DNA of 64,000 bases from Pseudomonas denitrificans (nom. rej.) (GTDB lineage Bacteria > Pseudomonadota > Gammaproteobacteria > Pseudomonadales > Pseudomonadaceae): assembly GCF_008807415.1 (NCBI RefSeq), contig NZ_CP043626.1, positions 5,184,501 through 5,248,500 on the forward strand. Reading direction: 5' to 3'. The first letter of the stretch is position 1. Every line of letters starts with the position of its first letter. The position numbers and the translations under genes are program-made. This document shows positions 55,222 to 63,762 of this stretch, piece by piece. The notes under the pieces were generated by a model. That model did no database searches. It was not told the DNA's origin and worked only from the letters and a program-made list of their open reading frames with translations.

Positions 55222-56163
55222 TTACTTAGCGAATGCCACCTTGGCTGCCGCCAAGGCCGGTTTGCCGTCACGGGTGGTCACGCCGGCGAGCCAGGCGTCG
55301 AGCAGTTCCGGATGGTCCTTCAACCAGGCTTTTGCCGCCTCTTCGGGCTTCTTGCCCCCGTTGAGCACGGCGTCCATGAGTTTGTTTTCCATTTCCAGGG
55401 TGAAGGTCAGGTTGGTCAGCAGCTTGCCGACGTTGGAACATTCCTGGACGTAGCCCTTGCGGACGTTGGTGTAGATGGTCGCGCCGCCGTAGTTGGGGCC
55501 GAACACATCGTCCCCGCCTTCGAGGTACTTCATCTTGAAGCGGGTGTTCATCGGATGCGGTTCCCAGCCCAGGAACACGATCCACTGGTTGCGGCGGTCG
55601 GCGCGCCCGACCTGCGAGAGCATGCCCGCCTCGCTGGACTCCACCAGCTTGAACTTGCCCAGGTCGAACTGGTTCTTGTCCAGCATGCCCTGGACCAGGC
55701 GGTTGCCATCGTTGCCCGGCTCGATGCCGTAGATCTTGTTGCCCAGCTTGTCGGCGTACTTGCTGATATCCGCGAAGGATTTCAGCCCGCCGTCGTAAGC
55801 GGCCTGGGTGACGGCCAGGGTGTACTTGGCGCCCTCGAGGTTGGCTTTCACCGTCTCCACCGAGCCATTGTCGGCGTAGGGCTTGATGTCGTTGGCCATG
55901 CTCGGCATCCAGTTGCCGAGGAAGACGTCGAGATCCTTGTTCGCCAGCGACTTGTAGGTCACCGGCACGGACAACATGGTCACCTTGGTGGTGTAGCCAA
56001 GCGACTCGAGCACCTGACGGGTAGTAGCGGTGGTCACGGTGATGTCGGTCCAGCCGACGTCGGAGAATCGAACCGTGCCGCACGACTCAGGTTCAGCGGC
56101 CTGAACCGCCAGCGGTGCGCAAACGGACACAGCAGCCAGCAGCAAAGACTTGCAACCTTTCAT
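55222..56163 (-). CDS. choX: Choline-type substrate-binding protein ChoX
   Basis: 313 aa. Signal peptide MKGCKSLLLAAVSVCAPLAV, cleaved near VQA-AEPES. Ligand-box aromatics are present: Trp in DVGWTDITV, Trp in FLGNWMPSM, Trp in FLGWEPHPMN. Periplasmic receptor for choline or betaine, delivering to ChoWV. First gene of the choXWV operon. A paralogue lies 241 bp upstream at 56405. Confidence 0.93.
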   Translation of the reverse strand: MKGCKSLLLAAVSVCAPLAVQAAEPESCGTVRFSDVGWTDITVTTATTRQVLESLGYTTKVTMLSVPVTYKSLANKDLDVFLGNWMPSMANDIKPYADNGSVETVKANLEGAKYTLAVTQAAYDGGLKSFADISKYADKLGNKIYGIEPGNDGNRLVQGMLDKNQFDLGKFKLVESSEAGMLSQVGRADRRNQWIVFLGWEPHPMNTRFKMKYLEGGDDVFGPNYGGATIYTNVRKGYVQECSNVGKLLTNLTFTLEMENKLMDAVLNGGKKPEEAAKAWLKDHPELLDAWLAGVTTRDGKPALAAAKVAFAK

Positions 56164-56404
56164 GAGCGTACTCCTCTGCGGGGTGGGGCGACGGCGCTGC
56201 GCGCATGGGGCGCGGCGGTCTGAAAATTATTGGTGGGACCTCAGATACAGGTCCTTTTGTTGTCATTTCGTAAACGATCATGGAGCAGGAAAATTTCGTC
56301 GCCTACCGGGTGGGTCGCATCCAGTGCAGGCGAAGTCGTATTCAGCACCAGCCATGTCGCATCCAGTGGAAAGGCCCGGTTCCAGCGACTTGCAGAGGCC
56401 CGGA

Positions 56405-57343
56405 TCATTCCATGGCGGCGGTTTTCTGGCCCCCTGGCGCCGCACCCGATGCGCTCGGAGCGACACCCTGCAGCCAGCCGTCGAGTACCTGCGGGTTGGC
56501 CTTCAGCCAACTCTTGGCGGCCTGGCGGGGATTGCGTCGCTCGTTGAGCACCGCATCCATCAGCTGGTTCTCCATCGCCAGGTCGAATTTCAGGTTCTTC
56601 AGCAGCCGCGCGACATTGGGGCACTCCTGAAGATAGCCTGCTCTGACGTTGGTGAAGACCGTCGCACCGCCATAGTTGGGACCGAAGTAGGAATCCCCTC
56701 CCTCCAGATAGTTCATTTGGATTCGGGTATTCATCGGGTGCGGCTCCCAGCCCAGGAACACGATGGGTTGCTTCAAGGCCCCGGCTCGCTTGACGTAGGC
56801 CAGCATGTCGGCCTCGCTGGACTCCACCAGCTTGAAGTCGCCCAGGCCGAAGGCTTTCTCCTTGATCATCTTCTGGATCAGCTGGTTGCCGTCGTTGCCC
56901 GGCTCGATACCGTAGATGCGCCCGCCCAGCTGCTCCTTGAATTTTGCGATATCGGCAAAAGTCTTCAGGCCCGCCTCATAGGCATAGCGCGGCACCGCGA
57001 GGGTGTACTTGGCGCCTTCGAGGTTGGCGCCCACGGTTTCCACCTGGCCCTTGTCGGCGAAAGGCTTGATGTCGTTCGCCATGCTCGGCATCCAGTTGCC
57101 GAGGAACACGTCGATCTTCTTCTCCGACATCGCCTTGTAGGTGTCCGGCACCGACAGCCGCACCACCTGCGTGCGGTAGCCCTGGTGGCTGAGCACCAGG
57201 CGGGTCACCGCGGTGGTCACGGTGATGTCGGTCCAGCCGACATCGGCGAAGCGCACCACGGCGCAGGATTCGGGTTCGGCGGCGCGCACGACGCCCGGAA
57301 GTACCACGGATAACGCCAACAGCGACGACACAAGACTCTTCAT
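56405..57343 (-). CDS. Second ChoX-like quaternary-amine-binding protein
   Basis: 312 aa. Signal peptide MKSLVSSLLALSVVLPGVVR. Same ligand motifs as ChoX (DVGWTDITVTTA, FLGNWMPSMANDIKP, FLGWEPHPMNTR). By eye well over half the residues are identical to the neighbour, so this is a tandem duplication or an old paralogue with altered specificity, such as betaine, carnitine or dimethylglycine. No permease or ATPase of its own; it probably shares ChoWV. Start at 57343; upstream frame to 57685 is non-coding. Confidence 0.88.
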   Translation of the reverse strand: MKSLVSSLLALSVVLPGVVRAAEPESCAVVRFADVGWTDITVTTAVTRLVLSHQGYRTQVVRLSVPDTYKAMSEKKIDVFLGNWMPSMANDIKPFADKGQVETVGANLEGAKYTLAVPRYAYEAGLKTFADIAKFKEQLGGRIYGIEPGNDGNQLIQKMIKEKAFGLGDFKLVESSEADMLAYVKRAGALKQPIVFLGWEPHPMNTRIQMNYLEGGDSYFGPNYGGATVFTNVRAGYLQECPNVARLLKNLKFDLAMENQLMDAVLNERRNPRQAAKSWLKANPQVLDGWLQGVAPSASGAAPGGQKTAAME

Positions 57344-57678
57344 GAGACCAGCCTCTGACTGCGGAGAATGGGGGTGGATACGGGCGAACGCGGCCGTTCG
57401 TCGGTGGCGGATCATGGAACAGCGAAGCCGCCCACGCCTATCGACCGGTCGTGGTTCGCGGCGCTCGCGTCGTAAAGAGGCAAGCTTTCGTCGGCCCCGG
57501 AACAGGTGGCTTCGCGCCCCGCACCGACGGGGTGCGCAGGCGGCGTTATTGGATACGGCCGCGTCGCCGATGGACGCAGCCGGCGCCGGACTTGGGTCGA
57601 TGATGGCCGGGCATCGCGGGCACAGGGACGTGCCTATCCCCCCTCTCTCATGGACGTGCAGCTCGCCCGGAGTCCGGC
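57344..57678. promoter_or_regulatory. Divergent promoter region, second ChoX / sdaB
   Basis: 335 bp without a gene. Must hold promoters for both directions. A GbdR-type activator is encoded nearby, but I could not single out its binding site here. Confidence 0.45.
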
Positions 57679-59055
57679 ATGGCAATCAGTGTGTTCGACC
57701 TGTTCAAGATCGGTATCGGCCCTTCCAGTTCGCACACGGTCGGCCCCATGCGCGCCGCCGCGCTGTTCGTCGGCGCCCTGCGCGAACGGCAGATGCTCGA
57801 ACGCACCAGCCGCGTGGAGGTGCGCCTGTACGGCTCGCTGTCCGCCACCGGCGTCGGCCACGGCACCGACCGCGCCGTCATCATGGGCCTGATGGGCGAA
57901 TGGCCGGACCGCATCGACCCCAGCCAGATCGAACCGCGCATGGCGCAGCTGCGCAGCAGCGGCGAACTGCTGCTGGCCGGCAGCCGGGCGATCCCCTTCG
58001 ACTGGGTCCGCGACATGCGCCTGCTCGAAGAAAACCTGCCCTACCATCCCAACGCCATGCGCCTGACCGCCATCGAAGGCGACCACGTGCTGCACAGCGA
58101 CACCTACTACTCCATCGGCGGCGGCTTCGTGGTCGACGAGGAACAGGCCGCCTCCGGCAGCGTCGACACCGACAACACCGTGCTGCCCTACGACTTCGCC
58201 AGCGCCGCCGAACTGCTCATGCTCTGCCGCCGCCACAACCTGCGCGTGTCCGAGCTGATGATGGCCAACGAGCGCATGTGGCGCAGCGAAACCGACATCC
58301 GCGAAGGCCTCAGGAGCATCTGGCAGGCCATGCGCGACTGCGTGGAAAACGGCCTGCGCCACGAAGGCATCCTCCCCGGCGGCCTCAACGTGCAGCGCCG
58401 CGCCGCGCGCCTGCACCGCAACCTGCTGGAAATCGGCAAGCCCAACGTCATCGGCTCGACCCTCTCCGCCATGGAATGGGTCAACCTCTTCGCCCTCGCC
58501 GTGAACGAGGAAAACGCCGCCGGCGGGCGCATGGTCACCGCACCCACCAACGGCGCGGCCGGCATCATCCCGGCGGTGCTGCACTACTACATGCGCTTCA
58601 ACCCCGACGCCAGCGACGACGACGTCACCAACTACCTGCTGGCCGCCGCCGCCGTCGGCATCCTGTGCAAGAAGAACGCCTCCATCTCCGGCGCCGAAGT
58701 CGGCTGCCAGGGCGAAGTCGGCTCCGCCTGCGCCATGGCCGCGGCGGGCCTTGCCGAAGTGCTCGGCGCCTCCCCCGAACAGGTGGAGAACGCCGCCGAG
58801 ATCGGCCTGGAACACAACCTGGGCCTCACCTGCGACCCAGTCGGCGGCCTCGTCCAGGTGCCCTGCATCGAACGCAACGCCATCGCCGCGGTGAAGGCCA
58901 TCAACGCCGCGCAGATGGCCCTGCGCGGCGACGGCCAGCACTTCATCAGCCTCGACCAGGTGATCCGCACCATGCGCAACACCGGCGCCGACATGCACGA
59001 CAAGTACAAGGAAACCTCGCGCGGCGGATTGGCCGTCAGCATCATCGAATGCTGA
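57679..59055 (+). CDS. sdaB: L-serine ammonia-lyase (iron-sulfur L-serine dehydratase)
   Basis: 458 aa. Single-chain bacterial [4Fe-4S] serine dehydratase: N-terminal [34 protein letters not shown], core [17 protein letters not shown]. The cluster Cys residues lie in [16 protein letters not shown] and [14 protein letters not shown]. Converts serine to pyruvate and ammonia, the exit of choline > betaine > sarcosine > glycine > serine catabolism. In PAO1 sdaB lies between cbcX and gbdR (recollection), as here. Confidence 0.93.
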   Translation: MAISVFDLFKIGIGPSSSHTVGPMRAAALFVGALRERQMLERTSRVEVRLYGSLSATGVGHGTDRAVIMGLMGEWPDRIDPSQIEPRMAQLRSSGELLLAGSRAIPFDWVRDMRLLEENLPYHPNAMRLTAIEGDHVLHSDTYYSIGGGFVVDEEQAASGSVDTDNTVLPYDFASAAELLMLCRRHNLRVSELMMANERMWRSETDIREGLRSIWQAMRDCVENGLRHEGILPGGLNVQRRAARLHRNLLEIGKPNVIGSTLSAMEWVNLFALAVNEENAAGGRMVTAPTNGAAGIIPAVLHYYMRFNPDASDDDVTNYLLAAAAVGILCKKNASISGAEVGCQGEVGSACAMAAAGLAEVLGASPEQVENAAEIGLEHNLGLTCDPVGGLVQVPCIERNAIAAVKAINAAQMALRGDGQHFISLDQVIRTMRNTGADMHDKYKETSRGGLAVSIIEC

Positions 59056-59437
59056 CCCTCAATCGACCACGCCAGAGCCGGCGCGCCCCCTGATGGCGCA
59101 AGCGGTACGCCCGTCCCGACCAGACAGCGGGCGTTACCGTTCCGGGCACAGCACCACCGGCGCCGTGACCGGTGAGTGCTACCAAAAACCCCAGGCCACG
59201 ATCCATGCGTATTTGCGACCTTCGAGGCGTCGCATTCCGGACCTGCAAAAACGGCATTCCCATGCCGTTTTCTTTTTTAGTTGAACGCCCATTCAACCTA
59301 GGCACGGCATTTGCCTTGTCATAGGCAGCGAGAAAAGAGGAACCGCCCGGGCCAACCCCGAGGCCGACTCCCGAACAGAACAACAAGCATAAGAAACGCC
59401 TCCCGTGAGGCGACTGTGACTAGCGTGAGGTGACTGA
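59056..59437 (+). promoter_or_regulatory. sdaB 3' region and gbdR promoter
   Basis: 382 bp without a gene. First part: hairpins near 59110-59145 (CGGTACGCCCG with CGGGCGTTACCG) and at CACCGG / CCGGTG, then the terminator at 59248. Second part: palindrome GTTGAA-CGCCCA-TTCAAC at 59280-59297. Then direct repeats CGTGAGGCGACTG (59404) and CGTGAGGTGACTG (59424), exactly 20 bp apart, reaching the gbdR start. Confidence 0.6.
59248..59278 (+). terminator. Rho-independent terminator downstream of sdaB
   Basis: Stem AAAACGGCAT / ATGCCGTTTT, loop TCCC, then CTTTTTT; about 190 bp after the sdaB stop. Confidence 0.88.
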
Positions 59438-60544
59438 ATGAACGCGTTCAACCCCGGAGTTCCCCCGCAAAACCGAGCTCCGCAGTCCATCGGCTTCCTG
59501 CTGCTGGACAACTTCACCCTGATCTCCCTGGCCTCGGCGGTGGAACCGCTGCGCATGGCCAACCAGCTCTCCGGACGCGAACTCTACCGCTGGCACACCC
59601 TGAGCCTCGACGGCCGCCAGGTCTGGGCCAGCGACGGCCTGCAGATCACCCCCGACGCAGCCTGCGACAGCGCCCCGCAGATGGACACGCTGATCGTGGT
59701 CGGCGGCGTCGGCATCCAGCGCAGCGTCACCCGCGAACACACCACCTTCCTCCAGGCCCAGGCGCGCCTGGGTCGCAAGCTCGGCGCCGTGTGCACCGGC
59801 AGCTGGGCCCTGGCCCGCGCCGGCCTGCTCGACGGCTACGACTGCTCGGTGCACTGGGAATGCCTGGCCGCCATGCAGGAAGCCTTCCCCCGCGTGGCCA
59901 TGAGCACCCGGCTGTTCTCCATCGACCGCAACCGCTTCACCTCCTCCGGCGGCACCGCGCCGATGGACATGATGCTGCACCTGATCGGCCGCGAGCACGG
60001 CCGCGAACTCTCGGCGGCGATCTCCGAAATGTTCATCTACGAGCGCATCCGCAACGAACAGGACCACCAGCGCGTACCGCTCAAGCACATGCTCGGCACC
60101 AACCAGCCCAAGCTGCAGGAAATCGTCGCGCTGATGGAAGCCAACCTCGAGGAGCCCATCGACCTCGACGAACTGGCCGTCTACGTCAACGTCTCGCGCC
60201 GCCAGCTCGAACGCCTGTTCCAGAAGTACCTGCACTGCTCGCCGTCGCGCTACTACCTCAAGCTGCGCCTGATCCGCGCGCGCCAGCTGCTCAAGCAGAC
60301 CTCGATGTCGATCATCGAAGTCGCCTCGGTGTGCGGCTTCGTCTCCACCCCGCACTTCTCCAAGTGCTACCGCGAATACTTCGGCATCCCGCCGCGCGAC
60401 GAGCGCCAGGGCCAGCCCATCGGCCAGCCGGTCATGGTCATGCCCATCCCGCAGGACCTCGCCCTCATGCCCAACTCCTCGGCCATCTCGGCCCTCAGCC
60501 AGGCCCAGGGCGAATCCACCTTCGCCAGCGTGCGCGTGCTCTGA
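59438..60544 (+). CDS. gbdR: AraC-family activator GbdR (glutamine-amidotransferase-like sensor)
   Basis: 368 aa. Residues 15-190 form a DJ-1/PfpI-like domain (IGFLLLDNFTLISLASAVEP, GAVCTGSWALARAGLLDG). Residues ~225-330 carry two HTH motifs (LDELAVYVNVSRRQLERLFQKYL, SIIEVASVCGFVSTPHFSKCYREYFG). GbdR senses glycine betaine or dimethylglycine and activates choline-catabolism genes. It is adjacent to sdaB and the choXWV transporter. The direct repeats before its start suggest autoregulation. Followed by a strong terminator. Confidence 0.92.
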   Translation: MNAFNPGVPPQNRAPQSIGFLLLDNFTLISLASAVEPLRMANQLSGRELYRWHTLSLDGRQVWASDGLQITPDAACDSAPQMDTLIVVGGVGIQRSVTREHTTFLQAQARLGRKLGAVCTGSWALARAGLLDGYDCSVHWECLAAMQEAFPRVAMSTRLFSIDRNRFTSSGGTAPMDMMLHLIGREHGRELSAAISEMFIYERIRNEQDHQRVPLKHMLGTNQPKLQEIVALMEANLEEPIDLDELAVYVNVSRRQLERLFQKYLHCSPSRYYLKLRLIRARQLLKQTSMSIIEVASVCGFVSTPHFSKCYREYFGIPPRDERQGQPIGQPVMVMPIPQDLALMPNSSAISALSQAQGESTFASVRVL

Positions 60545-60564
60545 CGACACCCTGGAGCAACACG

Positions 60565-60592
60565 AAGGGGAGGCCACCGGCCTCCCCTTTTT
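60565..60592 (+). terminator. Rho-independent terminator of gbdR
   Basis: Stem AAGGGGAGGCC / GGCCTCCCCTT, loop ACC, T5; 20 bases after the stop. Confidence 0.92.
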
Positions 60593-60709
60593 CATTCCTG
60601 TGACGCATGACTCCCCATCATTCAGATTCGTCTGAATCGCAAAGCGCCGAGAATCTCGCAGTCTCCAAACGGTCGGCCCCAGCCGGCAAGCTTTGGAGCC
60701 ACGAGACAC

Positions 60710-62173
60710 ATGGATACCGCCCTCGAATACCTGGCGCGGCGTACGCGGGAGCTGTATCGCACGGCCATCGAACTGAACCGCTCGACGCTGACCGGCATCC
60801 AGCTGCTGCGCCAACTCGAACGCCTGCGCCCGGAAATCTTCGACGTCAGCCGCCAGCTCGCCGACCTACTCGGCGAACAGACCGACGCGCTCGCCCAGGC
60901 CCGTGCCGACAAGGCGCAGAAGCTCATCCTCGCCCTTCACCGCCGGCTGCTCAGTGGCTACTGGCACCTGCTGCGGACCCGCCGCGCCGAGCGCAAGACC
61001 GCCGCCCTGCTGATGCAACGCATGGTGCGCAGCCTCCAGGAAGTCCACTGCAACTGCCTGCAGAACCAGCACCCGGCACCGCCCGGCCTGTGGCACCTGC
61101 TGCACCAGCTGTACGGGCGCGCCCTGCGGCTGGAAGTCCAGCACCTGCCCATCAGCGACGGCGAAGCCTTCGAACCGCGCAGCCAGACCATCGCGGGGGG
61201 CTACCTGCATTGCCTGCTCATCGCCGGCTCCCGGCCGCTGGAAATACCCGCAGAGAGCCTGCCGGCGCTGATCGAATCCACCCAGGTCTTCGCCTCCATC
61301 GTCCACATCCAGCCGGAACAGCCGGGCAACGCCTGGCGGCTCGATCGCGAGAGCGACCGTCCCTTCCTCGATCCGGATGCCGCGAGCAGCAGCAGCGGCC
61401 TCGCCCTGAAGCTCGACGAACTGCTGGACATGCTCAAGCGCTTCGTTGCGGCCAGCAACGGCGACGCGGGTTTCGATCTCAACGCCCATCTGCTCGCCTG
61501 CTGGAGCACGGCAGACGCGGCCCCGGGTCCCTGGCAGGTCTGCCGAGGCATCCCGGCCCTGCTCGCCCACCTCGGCGTCACCGAGGACAGCAGCCTCGAT
61601 GCCCGCCACTTCCAGCGCCAGCAACACCAGAGCGACGTCTGGTCCCACCATTCCAGCGGCCGCGGCGGGCTGGACGAGCTGGTCGCGCACCAGGGCGACA
61701 TCGAGTTCAGCCCCCCCACGATCAACCCCAGCCTTCCGCCCACCCTACCGCTGGACCAGCCCCACACGAGCGGGCAACACTTCAGTGGGCACTGGGAAGA
61801 CTCGCCGCCACCGGCCGTTGGCGAACTGCTGGGCCTCCTCCTGACTCCCGGCGGCGCCTGGCAACTGGCCCAGGTGGAAAGCCTCCGCCTGCTCGGCGGC
61901 GACCGCTATGAACTGCGCGGCGCGTGGCTGTCCGCACAACCACGCCCCTGCCGCCTCAGCCTGCGCAGCAAATTCCAGGAAAGTGCACCCCACCACGCCC
62001 TGCTGCTACCCGACACGAACCCACTCCGCGTGCTCTGCCCGACACTCCCGCTGGAGGCGGGCCGAAAGGTCACGGTGGAAGATCAGGGCCGACACTACAT
62101 GGCCTTGCTGGGAGAGCCGGCCGGCAACACCTTCGCGCTCACCCCACTGGAAGTGGCCGCCGACCCGCCCTGA
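60710..62173 (+). CDS. Uncharacterised cytoplasmic protein, 487 aa
   Basis: No signal peptide or membrane helix. The N-terminal ~110 residues are helical and rich in Arg, Leu and Gln ([41 protein letters not shown]). The middle holds a conserved-looking [17 protein letters not shown] and [18 protein letters not shown] Ser/His/Pro-rich linker ([16 protein letters not shown]) precedes a beta-rich end with [20 protein letters not shown] and [20 protein letters not shown], which is faintly PilZ-like but without a clear RxxxR motif. It follows gbdR and its terminator, so it is a separate unit. I do not recognise the family. Confidence 0.75.
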   Translation: MDTALEYLARRTRELYRTAIELNRSTLTGIQLLRQLERLRPEIFDVSRQLADLLGEQTDALAQARADKAQKLILALHRRLLSGYWHLLRTRRAERKTAALLMQRMVRSLQEVHCNCLQNQHPAPPGLWHLLHQLYGRALRLEVQHLPISDGEAFEPRSQTIAGGYLHCLLIAGSRPLEIPAESLPALIESTQVFASIVHIQPEQPGNAWRLDRESDRPFLDPDAASSSSGLALKLDELLDMLKRFVAASNGDAGFDLNAHLLACWSTADAAPGPWQVCRGIPALLAHLGVTEDSSLDARHFQRQQHQSDVWSHHSSGRGGLDELVAHQGDIEFSPPTINPSLPPTLPLDQPHTSGQHFSGHWEDSPPPAVGELLGLLLTPGGAWQLAQVESLRLLGGDRYELRGAWLSAQPRPCRLSLRSKFQESAPHHALLLPDTNPLRVLCPTLPLEAGRKVTVEDQGRHYMALLGEPAGNTFALTPLEVAADPP

Positions 62174-62235
62174 TACCTGAGCCCGAGACACACCCTCGCC
62201 CGCCGGAGAGGGTGCTGTTGCTGGAGCGGCCAGCC

Positions 62236-62715
62236 CTATCCCCGCCCGTCCAGCTCCATCAACCGCGCCGCATCGGTAAACCGCACCCACAACCGCCCCT
62301 GCCAATCCAGCAAGGCAATGTGCTGCCCCTGCACCTCCCGGAACTTGTGGCGCGGCAACAGCGCGTTGTCCTGCTGCGCCGCACGCAGCGCCGGCACCAC
62401 CTCGTTGCTCAGCCACTGCCGCAGGCTGCGGTTCTCCGGGTGGTACAGGTGCAGCAACAGCAGCGCATATACCCCGCTCTCGCTCACCAGCCACTCATCC
62501 TCCGCCGCGCCGGCCAGGCGCTCCCGGCGCGACTGGTCCGGCTCCAGCTTGCGCACCAGCTCCGCCCCGCGCTTGCTCGCGGTCAGCTTGGTCAGGTCGC
62601 GCAGCACGAACCACGGCTGCTGATCCAGCAGCACGCCGCGCAACTGGCGGTTGTAGCGCACGAAGGATTGGGTATTCAGGCCATGTTCGGCCGGGAAGGA
62701 CATCGACGTCATCAT
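62236..62715 (-). CDS. BRO-N domain protein
   Basis: 159 aa. BRO-N signature: FVRYNRQLRGVLLDQQPWFVLRDLTKL, then DEWLVSESGVYALLLLHLYHPENRSLRQWLSNEVVPAL. The domain binds DNA in phage antirepressors and baculovirus BRO proteins, but no phage genes are nearby, so it may be a domesticated regulator. GGAG 7-8 bases before the ATG at 62715; ATGs at 62712 and 62703 are alternatives. The end (GRLWVRFTDAARLMELDGRG) is chromosomal-type, with no KilA-C or ANT tail. Confidence 0.8.
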   Translation of the reverse strand: MMTSMSFPAEHGLNTQSFVRYNRQLRGVLLDQQPWFVLRDLTKLTASKRGAELVRKLEPDQSRRERLAGAAEDEWLVSESGVYALLLLHLYHPENRSLRQWLSNEVVPALRAAQQDNALLPRHKFREVQGQHIALLDWQGRLWVRFTDAARLMELDGRG

Positions 62716-62785
62716 GCAGTAGCTCCTTGCTCAAGACAGGAAGCCGCCGCCCGAAACAGCCGAAATAAGGGAGGCGGACCGTGCA

Positions 62786-62936
62786 AGGGTGGAAAACCAG
62801 CTCATACGAACGAAAACCGGCCGGACCGAAGTCCGCCTTACACGATCCGCCATAGACCACCAGAACCATTCAGCCCACGGGTGGCTGATCGCTTCTGCTA
62901 TAGCGGTGTATTCGTATGAGTACAGGTTTCCACACC
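62786..62936. repeat. Inverted repeat pair flanking 100 bp upstream of the BRO-N gene
   Basis: Perfect 10-bp arms CTCATACGAA (62801-62810) and TTCGTATGAG (62911-62920). With flanking GGTGGAAAACC and GGTTTCCACACC they form imperfect ~25-bp inverted repeats. They begin 86 bp upstream of the BRO-N start. Confidence 0.65.
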
Positions 62937-63101
62937 TGACCACGCCGAAACGTGGTGCCAGGAACGCTACGCAGAGGGCTTGTAGGACCGCAACGCCGGC
63001 GCAGTGTAGGGAAACTCCCGCGTTGACCGGAGCAGAAACCCGCGCCCTTCAGGGAATTGCCTAACCCGGTGAATGCCGTCTCAGGAACCCGCCGACAGAC
63101 G

Positions 63102-63174
63102 CGTAGGGCGCATAACCCGGAACGGGTTATCCGCCAGGACGGCGGATAACGCCTCAGGCGTTATTCGCCCTACC
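63102..63174. repeat. REP-like element, family B copy 3
   Basis: CGTAGGGCGCATAACCCGGA ... GCGTTATTCGCCCTACC; same outer arms as 41001 and 43000. Confidence 0.8.
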
Positions 63175-63197
63175 CAGGCTATCGAGCCACGGAGCCG

Positions 63198-63250
63198 TTG
63201 CAGGAGCGGGCCATGCCCGCGACCGCGCCCATGGGGCGCTCCTGCAGGTT
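63198..63250. repeat. REP-like palindrome, family A copy 4
   Basis: TTGCAGGAGCGGGCCATGCC ... GGGGCGCTCCTGCAGG, between the family B element and the 3' end of the VOC gene. Reverse orientation of the copy at 9771. Confidence 0.8.
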
Positions 63251-63255
63251 GCCCC

Positions 63256-63654
63256 TCAGCGCACCAGACTCAGCTGCCACGACACCCCGAACCTGTCGCT
63301 CACCCAGCCAAAGCGCGGGCTGAAGCCGTAGTCGCCCAACGGCATATACACGCGCCCACCCTCCGCCAGCACCGCGAAGATGCGCTCCAGCACCTCCCCC
63401 GACTCGAACTCCACGAAGATCGAACTGGACGGCGTGAAATCGAAGTCATGCTTCACCGGGCTGTCCGAACACAGGAATGCCTGCCCGCACACCTCGAACC
63501 GCGCCACCTTGATCGTCCCCTCCGGCCCCGGCTCACCGGCGCCATAGCGCTCCACGTGCACCACGCGGGAGTTGGGAAAAGTAGCGAGATACAAATCCAG
63601 CGCCGCCTGCGCGACGCCGCCCTGGAACATGAGGAAGGGAGTGGCTGTAGTCAT
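63256..63654 (-). CDS. VOC-superfamily protein (PhnB / 3-demethylubiquinone-methyltransferase-like)
   Basis: 132 aa. PhnB-type pattern: TPFLMFQGGVAQAALDLYLATFPNSRVVHVERYG, FEVCGQAFLCSDSPVKHDFDFTPSSSIFVE, GGRVYMPLGDYGFSPRFGWVSDRFGVSWQLSLV. Two beta-alpha-beta-beta-beta units forming a metal- or ligand-binding fold; precise activity unknown. Single gene, divergent from mqsR. Confidence 0.87.
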   Translation of the reverse strand: MTTATPFLMFQGGVAQAALDLYLATFPNSRVVHVERYGAGEPGPEGTIKVARFEVCGQAFLCSDSPVKHDFDFTPSSSIFVEFESGEVLERIFAVLAEGGRVYMPLGDYGFSPRFGWVSDRFGVSWQLSLVR

Positions 63655-63733
63655 GGCGGCTCTCCTGTGAAGGGAAAGGGCCAGTCTAGGACATCGGTAA
63701 GGTGATTCCGAAACGACCGGATTGCCGTGGCTG

Positions 63734-63756
63734 AAATTAACCTATAAGGTTAATTT
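63734..63756. promoter_or_regulatory. MqsA-type operator overlapping the mqsR promoter
   Basis: Perfect 10-bp arms AAATTAACCT and AGGTTAATTT around ATA. The core AACCT-ATA-AGGTT matches the AACCT(N3)AGGTT palindrome that MqsA binds in E. coli. A -10-like TATAAG (63743-63748) lies inside it, so binding would block transcription. 6 bp upstream of the mqsR ATG. Confidence 0.8.
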
Positions 63757-63762
63757 CGGTTG

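Larger units (their letters stand above)
62716..63255. other. Intergenic region upstream of the BRO-N gene
   Basis: 540 bp without a gene. It contains an inverted repeat pair (62786-62936), a family B element and a family A element, and must hold the BRO-N promoter. Confidence 0.65.

Noticed and set aside
62236..62715. Prophage remnant around the BRO-N gene
   Set aside because: No integrase, capsid, lysis or repressor genes and no att duplication are visible; neighbours are ordinary chromosomal genes.
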